Positions 45,717 through 55,946 of a stretch of DNA of 58,609 nucleotides are shown here, in pieces (position 1 is the stretch's first letter; every line of letters starts with the position of its first letter). Source of the stretch: UBA710 sp051655145 (GTDB taxonomy: Bacteria; Bacillota_I; Bacilli_A; Mycoplasmatales; Metamycoplasmataceae); assembly GCA_051655145.1 (NCBI GenBank), contig JBOFZK010000055.1, positions 1 to 58,609 of the forward strand, read 5' to 3'. The notes below the pieces were generated by a model that saw only the letters and a list, made by a program, of their open reading frames with translations, was not told where the DNA came from and searched no databases. The translations under genes were made by a program, and so were the position numbers.

Positions 45717-46346
45717 ATGAACAAAAAATCATTATTCTTAATTGGAGGGCTTTCTACAATGGCAGTTATTGCCCCTATTGTAGTTGCTACTTCATGTAGT
45801 ACTGCCGTTACACCAGAAGTAACGCAATTTATTAATGTTACTGTAAAACCTACAGTTACAGATAAAATAACTAATAAAGATGTAGCTGCTAATCCAATTA
45901 CACAAGCAACTTTAGCAAAAATTTTCACAGGAGTTGATGCAACTACTTTTGCACAATTTACATCTTCTTGAAATGCAACAACAAATAAAGTAACTTTAAC
46001 ACCTAAAACAGGATATAAATTTGGAACAGCTGATAAACCAGAAGATAAATTAGAATCAATTGCATTAACAATTACAACTATTTTAGAAATTACAGCAATA
46101 CCTAATCTTACTAATGCAGGAATTACAGCAACAGAGATAGCTGCTACATCATTAACTTTAGAAACTTTACAAAAAGCATTTACAGGAATTACAACTGCGA
46201 ATATGGCTAATTTTACAGCTGCTATTACGGAGATTCCAAATAATACACCAGCACTTTATTTTATTACTTTAACAGCTAAAGATGGGTTTGGATTTGATAA
46301 TAGATTAGGAAACCAACTTACTTCATCAACATTTAATGCAAAATAA
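45717..46346 (+). CDS. Short modular surface lipoprotein (two repeats)
   Basis: 209 residues. Signal peptide MNKKSLFLIGGLSTMAVIA with lipobox Cys27 (VVATSC), then one module of each flavour (TLAKIFTGVD... and TLQKAFTGIT...GNQLTSSTFNAK). The family is the same as 34942 and 42314, so it is either a minimal member or a contracted copy. It ends in a terminator at 46374. Confidence 0.85.
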
Positions 46347-46373
46347 TAAAATTAAATAACCATTAAATTAAAT

Positions 46374-46413
46374 ATAAACTAAAATAAGTAAAATTATTTT
46401 GGTTTATTTTTTT
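46374..46413 (+). terminator. Terminator after lipoprotein 45717
   Basis: ataaactaaaataa (46374-46387) pairs with ttattttggtttat (46394-46407) over 14 bp with one G-U pair and a 6-base loop. A T-run to 46413 follows. Sequence and layout resemble the terminator at 34827. Confidence 0.75.
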
Positions 46414-46555
46414 GTTTTTCACTTTTAGTATCATAAAAATATAAACCAAATAGTGAAAATATTAAATTAATTAATTAAATCCTTAAATATATATATTTAA
46501 TTAACTATTTTTTTTCATTTCTTAAATTAATAATAAATAAATAAAATTAATATTT

Positions 46556-46649
46556 TTATAAAAAAGCATATAATTACTCCTAATATTTATAAAGACATAA
46601 ATCATTTTAGCTTTATATTTATGAATCACAAAACAAAATTAAGGAAAAT
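46556..46649 (+). promoter_or_regulatory. Promoter and leader of lipoprotein 46650 (copy 1 of a duplicated element)
   Basis: AGCATATAAT (-10 at 46569-46574) is followed by a ~75-base leader with a cataaat/atttatg hairpin and a taaggaaaat RBS. Nearly the same ~100 bp lies before 51036. Confidence 0.7.
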
Positions 46650-48098
46650 ATGAATAAAAAAATATTATGATCATTGCCTTTAATCCCAACTTTAGGACTA
46701 GTAGCGGCTTCCGCTGTTTCTTGTTCTTCAGACCAAGGACCAGGTAATGTAGCTAGCGTAGGAAGAACATTAAAAATAGCTAATGATGATACTTACAAAA
46801 ATCAAGCTAAAGAAATGATTTTTGGAAAAGGAAAACCTATAACAAGAGAAGCATTTAATAACTTCGTTGATTTTACAGCAGAAGAACAACAATTACTTGT
46901 TGATTTTACAAAATTTATAGAAGGGAAAATTTCTATAACTCAAGAAGAACTAAAAAATTATTATTCTAGTTCTTTTTCTTGATGAAGAAATAATCATTAT
47001 TTAAACAATGATGACTGTATTTCATTTTGAAATTTTTGAGACAATAAAGTGAATCAATTCATTAGTCAAAATACAAAATGAAATAGTATTTTTAAAATGG
47101 AAAATGGGAATTTAATAATGTTAATAAGAAACCCTAATAATCCAGCAGAAATAATGGGGAAAATGGCAGCAGATAATTATATTAAAATTCGTGATTATAA
47201 ATTTCTTACTAATGAAACAATAACATTAATGAAAAACCCTTTAAATTGAAAACAAGCACCACAATTAAGTAAAAAAGAAATTCAAATTAATAATATTAAT
47301 CAAAGTTTAGAACGTACAATTTATAAACAAGATAATGTTTCATTTTTTGCTACAAATAAATATGAATTAGCCTTAATTGTTTTAGGAATATTACTACCTG
47401 ATATTACAACTACTTCAGAACCAAATACTAATACATTTACAATGTTGCCTTTAATAGAAAATGTAGGAATGCCAAAATTATCTAATATAGTTAAATTTAA
47501 AGATCATATGAATCCTATTGTTGAATTATCTTTTTCAGGAACAATTGATCAAAAACCATTTACAAAAACAAAAGAAGTAAGAGATATTATGGGGAGAATA
47601 AACCAAATAGATATAAATATCCTTAATATTTCGCTAAATAATGATGGAACAGATAAAGTTTTAACTCAGGCTGAGTGAAATGAAATAGATAAGTTAAAAA
47701 ATGAAAAGTTACTAATGGAAACTGAAATTAAAAAAATTAATAATGACCCTAATAGTTATATTCAAAATTTAGGAATTAATTCCATAACAAATGGACCAAT
47801 TTTAATTGGTAACTTTAATTATTATAATATTGAAGAAATTTCGCCAGGAACTCCATTACCTTTTGGAACAGTTTTAACAAATGAAAGTACATCAGAACAA
47901 GTTTTTGAAGCTATTAAAAACAATATAACAATTGATGGGAAAACTCCAACAACTTCTCCTTCTGATATAGTTTGAACGGCAAAAGTTGATGCAACTGGGG
48001 AAATTACAGTTACATATACTTCAAAAGATAGTGTATTTATAGGTCAGTACGCTTTAATATGATTTACAGTAGCAACTACTCCTTCTGTTCCTTATTAA
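46650..48098 (+). CDS. Surface lipoprotein with a stand-alone D domain
   Basis: 482 residues. Signal peptide MNKKILWSLPLIPTLGLVAA with lipobox Cys25 (SAVSC). The mature part starts with GRTLKIANDDTYKNQAKEMI and ends with a separate, probably beta, segment containing NNITIDGKTPTTSPSDIVW and YTSKDSVFIG. I call the whole mature part the D domain because it recurs, about 60-70% alike in the clearest blocks, as the C-terminal part of 51036. No named family was recognised. The next gene (48126) starts 27 bases downstream with no terminator between them, so they are probably cotranscribed. Confidence 0.8.
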
Positions 48099-48125
48099 AT
48101 AATTTTAAAGAATGTAAGTTAAAAT

Positions 48126-48920
48126 ATGGCATCAGTTACACAAAGAATCAGAGAAATAAAGCAGCCTTATGGCGGATATATTAAACCATCTGATTTTGAG
48201 GAAATAAATTTAGAAATAAAAACTCAATTAAATGATATTGAAACCGTTGTTCCGGCATTAATAGGTTTAGCTGTAGATTATTTATCTCGTTTTTTAATTT
48301 CCAAAAATAAAGATAAAGCATTTGAAATTTCTAAGTATGGAGCACATGCATTATCAATATTATCAAAAAACTTTAATAAATCTGATTTTGATAAATTATT
48401 TAAAAATATTTCATATGAATTAACAGATAAATGTATTGATTCAGCAATTCGTTTAACAGGATTTGATTGTGTTTATAGGGCAGGAGTTACAACCTATAAG
48501 GATATAAATTCATTTATTATAGATGAATCTACAATTCAAAACGTAAGGATTATGGTTGAACGTTCAATTGACTTTTTTAAGGAATATGGACCAGTCAAGG
48601 GAGATGGGTTTTCTTTTAATAATCCTAAAACTAAGGATTCAGGATTCACAGAAATTATAACTATCGGTGATGGAGACTTTTATACAGAAAATGTTTTATG
48701 AGATTTTAAGGTATCAAAAAATAAAATAACTTCTGCTCATACATTGCAAGTTTTAATATATTATATAATGGGAATTCATGCAAAACTAGATGATTTTAAA
48801 ACTATTAATAAATTAGGTTTTTTTAATCCTAGATTAAATAAAGTTTATCTATTTGATCTGAATAAAATAGATAAAGAAACAATTAAAGAAGTAGAAACAA
48901 ATGTTATTGGTTATAAATAA
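48126..48920 (+). CDS. PD-(D/E)XK-like protein, possible nuclease
   Basis: 264 residues with TGA as Trp at 48699 (LWDFKVSK). No signal peptide, so cytoplasmic. It opens MASVTQRIREIKQPYGGYIK, matching an uncharacterised family that I recall from Firmicutes. A likely nuclease site is GDGDFYTENVLWDFKVSK: Asp182/Asp184, then Asp193-x-Lys195, the D...(D/E)xK spacing. The N-terminal two thirds are mostly helical. Downstream partner of lipoprotein 46650. The nuclease call rests on this one motif; it could also be a degenerate or non-catalytic member. Confidence 0.6.
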
Positions 48921-48948
48921 ATAATAATTAACAATATTTTATTCTTTC

Positions 48949-48980
48949 TATTTACTATTAAATTAGTAAATAATATTTTT
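48949..48980 (+). terminator. Terminator after 48126
   Basis: tatttacta (48949-48957) pairs with tagtaaata (48964-48972) around a 6-base loop, followed by atattttt. Confidence 0.6.
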
Positions 48981-49033
48981 AAAAAGTTATTTAAAAGAAC
49001 AAAAAATAAATATTATAAAAAGGAGAGCAAATT

Positions 49034-50890
49034 ATGCCGAATAATACAATTAAAATAATTTTTGGAGAAAATGGAGTTGGGAAAACTGAATATGCTAAAA
49101 ATGAAAAGAAAAATGCATTAGTTCTTAATAGTTATGAAATAGAAAGTTTGAAACTTAAAGAATCAAATGAAGATTATATATTTTATTCAGATTATAGAAG
49201 TCAAATTAATGATAAAGAAGAACAAAAAATAAAGATATTTAAAGAAATATTAAAAGATATTTATGTGGGAATGAGCAAAATCCAAAATAAAAAAAATCAA
49301 AGTATTTTTGATAATTTTATTGAAATAGAAAATATTAATATTGAAAAAATGATTAACTTTTATAATGAAAATAAAAATCAGAAAAAACAGGAATTAACGT
49401 TAGAAATAAGTGATATAAATAATGAGTTCCATAAAGAATATAAACAAGGTATAAGATTTAATGAAAAAACATTTAGTCTTGAAAATATTTTTTTAAGAAA
49501 AATTAAAAGTCCTATTGTAGAAATTAAAAATAATATTGAAAACTTTATAGAAGCAAAAGGAGTTGAATTTTCTGAAAAAATAAATCAAATTAGTGAGTTT
49601 ATTAACGAAATTAATAAAATCATTGCAGAAAGTGAAGAGACACTTGAATTAGATGATAAAATAGGCAAAAGTATTTTAAATAAAATAGAAAAGAATTTAA
49701 TTAATGAAGAAAATATTAGTTTAGACCAAATAAATAATGAAATAGTAAATAAATTTAAAACATATTTAATTTCTATGGAAAAATTTAAAGAAATAATTAA
49801 AATTAATAATCAAGAAATAAAAAATTTTTTACTTTTTGATGATTCTTTTGATTATTCTGACATTAACTTAACAGGAAAAAGTTTTTTTGTAGAAGATGAA
49901 GGGAAAACATTAAAACTTTCTAAAAATTTATCAAAAGGACAAACAACCTTTATTTTGATTAATTCAATATTAAAAGGCAATAAAAAGAAAGTAATTTTGG
50001 ATGATATTTTTGAAACTTTAACTATTGAAAATCAATTAAATGTTATCGATGCAATTACAGATAATATAAAAAATGAAATAGAAATTTTAACACACGATAT
50101 AAACACTTATGATATGCTAAAAAAAACTTTTAAACAAAATGATATTCATTGCGAACTCGCTTATATTAATAAAAATGTAAATAGCAAACTAGAACCAATT
50201 AATAAAGATATTACTTTAACATTGGCTCAACTAAATGAAAAAATTATTGACACAGTTAAAGACCCTAAGAATTTAAAATTTGATGAATTAACTTTTCATA
50301 TTATTTTATTTGCAAAAATATTTAGTAGAAAAATCTATTATTCTTCAAAAATCAAAGAAGTCCCTATAAATGATGATAAAGATAATGTTAAAGAAGATTT
50401 AGAAAAAGAATGAAATTTAATTTCTGAAAATATTTTTCATTTTGAAGAAACTTTTAAAATTTCAGAAATATCAAATTTATTATATATTTCACAATCAAAA
50501 TCATTTGAAATTTTTGATATATCAAAAGATAAAAATATAAATTCAATCCAGTTTTTTGAGAATTGAATATCCAAAATAAGTGACTTTTTAAAGAATAAAA
50601 AGAATCAAAAAACTGAAAAATGAGGAATTAATTTAAAAGAAATTTTAAAATTTTTAAAATTTGTAACAGATGGATTGGCTGGTGAAAAATTATTACAAGA
50701 AAAATATAAATATAATAAAGAAGAATTTAAAACAAAACATATATTTTTAGATTATCTTAAAAATAATAATGATATTAACGGTGAAGATAAAAAAGAGATT
50801 ATAGAAATAATTAAAAAAAGAAATAAATTTCATAAAATTGACTTTTCATTAGAATTTTTAGTTTTAGAATTAAAAAAAGAATTGAATTAA
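49034..50890 (+). CDS. ABC/SMC-type AAA ATPase, probable defence protein
   Basis: 618 residues. Walker A GENGVGKT (11-18), coiled-coil-like Lys/Glu-rich region (~75-280), ABC signature-like LSKGQ (299-303), Walker B VILDDIF (320-326) followed by ETLT, then ILTHDINTYDML as the H-loop region. This is the split-ATPase layout of RloC/PrrC-like and other overcoming-lysogenization-type defence ATPases. The C-terminal ~240 residues are helical and end near KKRNKFHKIDF, which recalls the Arg...His ends of HEPN-type RNase domains but does not fit the RX4-6H spacing. A good aaggag RBS is present. It lies between the two lipoprotein-effector pairs, behind a terminator, and is transcribed separately. Confidence 0.7.
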
Positions 50891-50937
50891 ACTAATAATA
50901 ATTTTAAATACTTAAATACAACAATTTTATTAATTCT

Positions 50938-51035
50938 TTATAAAAAAGCATATAATTGCTTTTAATATTTATAAAGAAATAAAAACCTTTTAATCTTTAT
51001 ATTTATAAATCCAAAAACAATCACTCAAGGAAAAT
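50938..51035 (+). promoter_or_regulatory. Promoter and leader of lipoprotein 51036 (copy 2 of a duplicated element)
   Basis: TATAAT at 50951-50956 in the same AGCATATAAT context as 46556. It shares the downstream taatatttataaaga block and tttatatttat, and ends in aaggaaaatATG. Differences are scattered single bases and one or two small indels. Confidence 0.7.
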
Positions 51036-53024
51036 ATGAATAAAAAAACATTTTTTTTAATAGGAGGAATTTCGACTGTAGCAGTTGCAATTCCTTTTAT
51101 TGCAGCTACATCATGTAGCTCTACAAATAGCACAAAATATTTAGGTATATTACCTAAATCAGTAATTACATTAAGTATTATTGAAAAAGAAATAAGCACT
51201 AATCCAATTTCTAAGCAAACATTAAATAAAGTTTTTGATGGAATTACCAATGAAACATTTGATCAAGTTAATTCAGCTTGAGATCCAGTAACTAAAACAA
51301 TTACTTTAACAGCAAAACCTGGATATAAATTTGGAACTGAAAAAGAATCGCAAGATACAGTTGTTTCGCAAGAAATAAACCTAGCAACTGCTTTAGATAT
51401 TACTGTAAATCCAAAAATGAATGAAAATATTTTTATTTTAGGAGAAGTAGAATGACCTGGTAATTTATCAAAAGAAACTTTAGATAAAGCTTTTACCGGA
51501 ATTACATTAGGAAATATGACTCATTTTGATTCAACAGCAGAACTAACAGAAAATAATAATTGTCGTATTATTTTAACCGCTAAACCCGGTTATGGTTTTG
51601 ATAGTGAAAATGGAAGTGAAATGATTTCTTCAGTATTTCCTGTAAAAAAAGATAATGAAGCCGAAATAGGAAGAACTTTAAAAATCGCTAATAATGATAC
51701 TTACAAAAATCAAGTTAAAGAAATGATTTTTGGAAAAGATAAACCAATAACTAAAGAAGCGATTAATAATTTTCTTCAATTTACTCCAGAAGAAAACCAA
51801 TTAATAGATGAATTTAAAGTTTTTATAAAAGGGAAAGTTTCGATAACAAAAGAAGAATTAAAACAATTTTATATGAATCCATGACTTTTCAATTCTTCAT
51901 CACAACCCGATTATTACATTAGTGCAGATGATACTATTTTATTTAATGACTTTTTTGCAAAGAAAGTAAATGATGTAATTGATAGTAATCCAAAATTTAA
52001 AGGAATTTTTAAAAAACATTTACTTTTTACATCAATGTTAATAAAAAATCCAGTTAATCCAACAGAAATAATGGGAAGAACTGCAATATATTTAGAAGGT
52101 GGCACTATGAATTTTTTTGATCAAGCTACAATAAACTTGTTAATAGATCCACTAAATTGAAAAGAAGCACCAAAACTTACTAAAAAACAAATTTTAATTC
52201 ATAATCAAGAAGAAAGATTAAAAATGGAACGTATTATACAACAAAAAAGAACTCCATTTGTCCCTTCAAGTAAACATGAATTAGCAGAAATGGTTTTAGG
52301 AATAATGCCTCGTTCAGGTGAATATTTTTTTATGGATATTCTTGGTCCTGATAATTTTACAATGTTTCCTTCAATTGCAATGGGTAGAGGTTACAATAAA
52401 AGATTACCAAATATAGTAGAATTTAAAAACCCAGCTAATCCTGTTGTTGAATTTGCTTTTTCAGGGAAAATTTATCACACAATCCAACTTTCTAAAGTTA
52501 AAACAATATTGGACTTAATAGAAAAAACAAGTAATCTTGAAATTAGTATTTGACAAATTACCTTAAATGATGATGGAACAAATAAAGTTTTAACTCCTGA
52601 AGAACAAAAAGAAGTAGATAGATTAACAGCGGAAATGAAATTAGTTGCAGAAGAATCGAAAAAATTTATCCGTGATCCTAATAATGTTATTTCAAATGTA
52701 GGGATTAATTCAATAACAGATGGACCAATTTTAATTGGTATAATTAATCATTTTACAATAGCAGTTTCTAGTGCTGGAACAGTATTACCTGCTGGAACTA
52801 TTTTAACAAATACTAGTACATCAGAAGAAGTTTTTGAAGCTATTAAAAATAATATAACAATCGATGGTAAAGCTCCAACAACTTCTCCTGGAGATGTAGT
52901 TTGAAAAGCAACTATTGATCTAACCGGGGAAATTGCAGTCAAATACACTTCAAAAGATAGTGTATTTATAGGTAGTTATCCTGAAATAACATTTACAATA
53001 GCAAAAACTCCCACTACTCCTTAA
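51036..53024 (+). CDS. Chimeric surface lipoprotein: two repeat modules plus D domain
   Basis: 662 residues. Signal peptide MNKKTFFLIGGISTVAVAI with lipobox Cys27 (IAATSC). Residues ~35-205 are two ~83-residue modules of the 34942 family (TLNKVFDGIT, ITLTAKPGYKFG; TLDKAFTGIT, ILTAKPGYGF). From GRTLKIANNDTYKNQVKEMI (~209) onward it is the D domain of 46650, including GINSITDGPILIG and NNITIDGKAPTTSPGDVVW. It therefore links the two lipoprotein families directly. The effector-like gene 53043 starts 18 bases after its stop, with no terminator between. Confidence 0.85.
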
Positions 53025-53042
53025 TATTAATTAAAAAAATAT

Positions 53043-53756
53043 ATGTCAACAGATTACAAACAACAATTAAACAAATTAAAACTTTTCCTTAAAGAATATG
53101 CTGATCCCGGTACTATTATAAAATTTAAACTATATTTTGGAAGTATGGGTGCGCAACCAAGTATATTTAGTGAAAATCAAAACTATAAAGAATTATTAGA
53201 ATATTTTTTCTTAAAAGAAAAAATAGAAACAACACCTAATATTATAAATAGTTTTTTATTTGAATTATCTGAACAAGGATATCTAATATTAGAACAAAAT
53301 AAGGAAGACGAATTTAGAACTATATTTTTATATACCACTACTCTTAAACTTAATTTACAAACATCCTTTGAACCAACTATTTTTTTCGCTAGGGAATTTG
53401 GAAACGAAAACACTCTTAATTTTTTTGAAAAGCTAAATAAAAAAATTCAAGAAGAACTTAAAATGGAAGTTATTATGTTAGAAACAAAAACAATACTTGG
53501 AAATATTAATAATTCTATTAAGAATGCAATATATAGTTCCTCATTTTTTATTGCAGATCTAACATCAAAAAATGAAGATAGTATTATTAATAATAATGTT
53601 ATGTATGAAATAGGAATGGCACACGCTTTAGAAAAGCCTACATTATTAATTATTGATAAAAATCAATCTCCATTTGATAATGATAAAAATAAAAACTTAC
53701 CTTTTTGATATCTCAACACATACAACAATGGTTTATTCTATTTATGATGACAATAA
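53043..53756 (+). CDS. TIR-like/deoxyribosyltransferase-like effector, apparent frameshift near the end
   Basis: Read as it stands the protein has 237 residues and ends ...NLPFWYLNTYNNGLFYLWWQ. The N-terminal ~105 residues look like a small helical (winged-helix-like) domain. From ~110 there is a Rossmann-type fold: PTIFFAREFG, a helix, then SSFFIADLT (166-174) and NVMYEIGMAHALEKPTLLII with Glu189. This is the pattern of TIR-like and nucleoside deoxyribosyltransferase-like NAD- or nucleotide-processing domains. At the T5 run 53702-53706 the +1 shifted frame continues sensibly as LPFDISTHTTMVYSIYDD to a TAA at 53806-53808. Probably cotranscribed with lipoprotein 51036. Confidence 0.65.
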
Positions 53757-53858
53757 TGAAAAAATAAATGAAATAATTACTCTTATTAAACAAGAGCTTT
53801 CAAAATAATAAAAATATAAATATAATTTCAGTTACTATTTTATTTTTAAATGCATCTA

Positions 53859-54776
53859 CTATTCAAATCCTGTTAAGCCTAATGGATTAGTTGCTGATTC
53901 ATAATCATCATAAATATTATTAATCTTATTGCAAAATGGTTCTAATGAATTCAATGTATCAGATAATAAAAGATATAATTTATCTAATAACGCAAAAAAA
54001 TTTTTAATCAATTTAATATCTATAATATCAAAATCTAATTCTGCCTGATGTTTATAATGATTAGCAAATTTTAAAATTTTTAACATTGTTTCTTCATCAT
54101 TATTATCTAATTTATTTTTTATAAAATAAATTTCATTAAAAGAAAAATATTTATCCCTTAAATATATTTTTTCTTTTGGTTTTCTGGTTCTTGTTAAATT
54201 AAAAGCAATAAATGAAATTTCTTCCAATTTTAAATAAATAAATGATATCCCTTGTTTTAATACATAATTTAATTTTTTATTAATGTTTAAAAACTTTTGT
54301 GAATAATTTACATTATTAATACTAAAAAATAACATTCTATTTCTAGATTCTGTTGAATCGAATATTCCTGAACTAACATCACTAATAAATTGGTTTTCTA
54401 AACCTTTTTTATGATTTTCTTTTTCGATAGCAAGCTGAGCAAAATATTTTTCACTTATTTTGTTGCAATTTCATAAAAATTTTTTTTTAAAATAAGTATA
54501 TTCATCATTTCAATTCTTAAGATTATTTAAATTAATTAAAATAATTTTAGATAAATGCTGAATAAAAAACATAACCTCTACATTTTCTTCTTTTAAAAAA
54601 TCTATTGGTAAACAATTTCTTTTTAAGCATTTGTTTCAAAATGAAATATCTTTTTTTGATAAATATTCATTTTCTAATAAAAGTTTTGAACATTTTAATT
54701 TATCGAAAAGAATTTTATCTTTAAATACCTTTTGTGAGTAAATAATAGCCGATTCTCTCTTTTTATCACTATACAT
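53859..54776 (-). CDS. Unknown helical protein
   Basis: 305 residues, read through TGA Trp codons. The ATG at 54776 is the first in-frame start (MYSDKKRESAIIYSQK). No signal peptide or clear membrane helix. Mostly helical by composition, with FANHYKHQAELDFDIIDI near residue 260 that could be a HEPN-type helix end; no convincing catalytic motif was found. It converges on 53043 and lies downstream of the Doc locus on the same strand, about 90 bases after the 44-residue gene. Unrecognised. Confidence 0.6.
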
Positions 54777-54869
54777 AATTACAAAATTATATTTTATTTA
54801 ATAAATTTTTATAATTATTTAATAATAAAAAAATATTTTTATTTTTTATTTAATATTTTATGAATAAAA

Positions 54870-55004
54870 TTACATTTTAGCTAAAGCATTAAATGTTTTT
54901 TTGATTTCTTCAAAATTTTCATGTTTTTCAAAACAAGAATCAGAAATTTTTTTTAGTTCTTGTTTGTTTAAATTATATTTTGGTTTTGTTCTTTTTACTA
55001 CCAT
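54870..55004 (-). CDS. Small 44-residue protein, possible antitoxin partner
   Basis: 44 residues: MVVKRTKPKYNLNKQELKKI, then SDSCFEKHENFEEIKKTFNA and LAKM. The start follows a purine-rich GAGGCGAGAG RBS. It lies 45 bases after the Doc-type toxin gene on the same strand. Its highly charged, helical content and position make it a candidate partner or antitoxin. Doc antitoxins (Phd) normally precede the toxin and are longer, so this is inference only. Confidence 0.5.
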   Translation of the reverse strand: MVVKRTKPKYNLNKQELKKISDSCFEKHENFEEIKKTFNALAKM

Positions 55005-55049
55005 AAAATCTCTCGCCTCTCATTTTTTAATTATTATATCATTTTTTAA

Positions 55050-55670
55050 TTAAGGTAATGCAATTACACAATTTTTTCTAATTCATAAAGATATATTTCT
55101 TTCCAGTTCTTCTGGCTTATATTTTTTAGAAGAAATATCAACAACAAAATTAGCTATTTCATTTTCTCAATGATAGTAATTTTCTTTAGCTCCCTTTGAT
55201 CATTTAAAATGAAAACCAAAATATCTAAGTAATAAAAATAAATAAGCTAAGGAAAATCTTTTGTTCCCATTAAAAAAACAATGAAAACTTAAAAATTTAA
55301 TAAAAATATTTGAAGAAAACTCAAAAACATCTTTTTTGTCTCGGTGAGAAAAATAATTAATTGTATTTTTTATTACCCCATTTAATTTTTCTATTGTATC
55401 TTCTTTTTTAACAATAGGTTCATTTGTTAGTGAATCAGCCTTTTTAATAGCTATTTCAATAAAATTACTTATTGTATTAGCAAATTTTTCATTAAGTTTT
55501 ATTAATGAATAAGAAAAACTAATTTCTTCTTTTCTTAAAGAACCTAAATCTAAATAATATTTCTTATCAATTTTACTATAGGAAAGTTTGGAATTTTTTT
55601 GTTTTTTATTAAATAAAGAAAAAGGATTATTAATTTTATCATCAAAAATATTTAAAATTATTTTTTTCAT
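55050..55670 (-). CDS. Doc/Fic-type toxin
   Basis: 206 residues once TGA codons are read as Trp (ORF continues past 55200 to TAA at 55050). The Fic/Doc motif is HCFFNGNKR at 130-138, matching HxFx(D/N)(A/G)NKR of Doc, the kinase-like branch that phosphorylates EF-Tu (the AMPylating branch has HPFxxGNGR). The N-terminal ~75 residues are variable. A TATAAT box 7-12 bases before the ATG (55677-55682 on this strand) implies its own leaderless message, in addition to read-through from the coiled-coil genes upstream. Probable toxin of a toxin-antitoxin or defence module. Confidence 0.8.
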
Positions 55671-55706
55671 AATAAAATTATATCTTCTAAGACTATAAAA
55701 AAATTC

Positions 55707-55946
55707 TTATTTAAGATTATTTCTTTCTAAAATATCAAATACTTTTTCAAATTGTTTATCGTGTTTTTCTAGTATTTTAGAATGTTTTTTTAATGTTCCT
55801 TCAACTTTATCAAGTCTTTCATCTATTTTATCAAGTCTTTGGTAAATAGGTGAAAGTTTTTCATCAAATTTTTGATCAAGTTTTTTATCAATTAAATCAG
55901 CAATAGCTTCTAAAGTTAATTTGTTTGACTTACTTTTATCCACCAT
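55707..55946 (-). CDS. Coiled-coil protein, copy 1 (N-terminally shorter)
   Basis: 79 residues: MVDKSKSNKLTLEAIADLID, then heptads LDQKFDEKL, YQRLDKIDERLDKVE and ILEKHDKQFEKVFDILERN. Almost identical to 56027 apart from an 11-residue insertion (GTLKKHSKILE region) and loss of the first ~30 residues. Its ATG arises where the paralogue has an Ile codon, right after a ggagaa sequence that is coding in the paralogue. It precedes the Doc gene by 36 bases. Possibly the antitoxin, or a regulatory partner. Confidence 0.65.
   Translation of the reverse strand: MVDKSKSNKLTLEAIADLIDKKLDQKFDEKLSPIYQRLDKIDERLDKVEGTLKKHSKILEKHDKQFEKVFDILERNNLK

Larger units (their letters stand above)
46347..46649. other. 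303-bp intergenic region
   Basis: It holds, in order, the terminator of 45717, a region resembling the 45637 promoter but without a good -10 box (46406-46440), A+T-rich filler, and the conserved promoter/leader of 46650. No gene is seen. Confidence 0.7.

Noticed and set aside
54978..55022. Alternative upstream ATG for the 44-residue gene
   Set aside because: It is in another frame and its first codons are the RBS region of the better-supported start.
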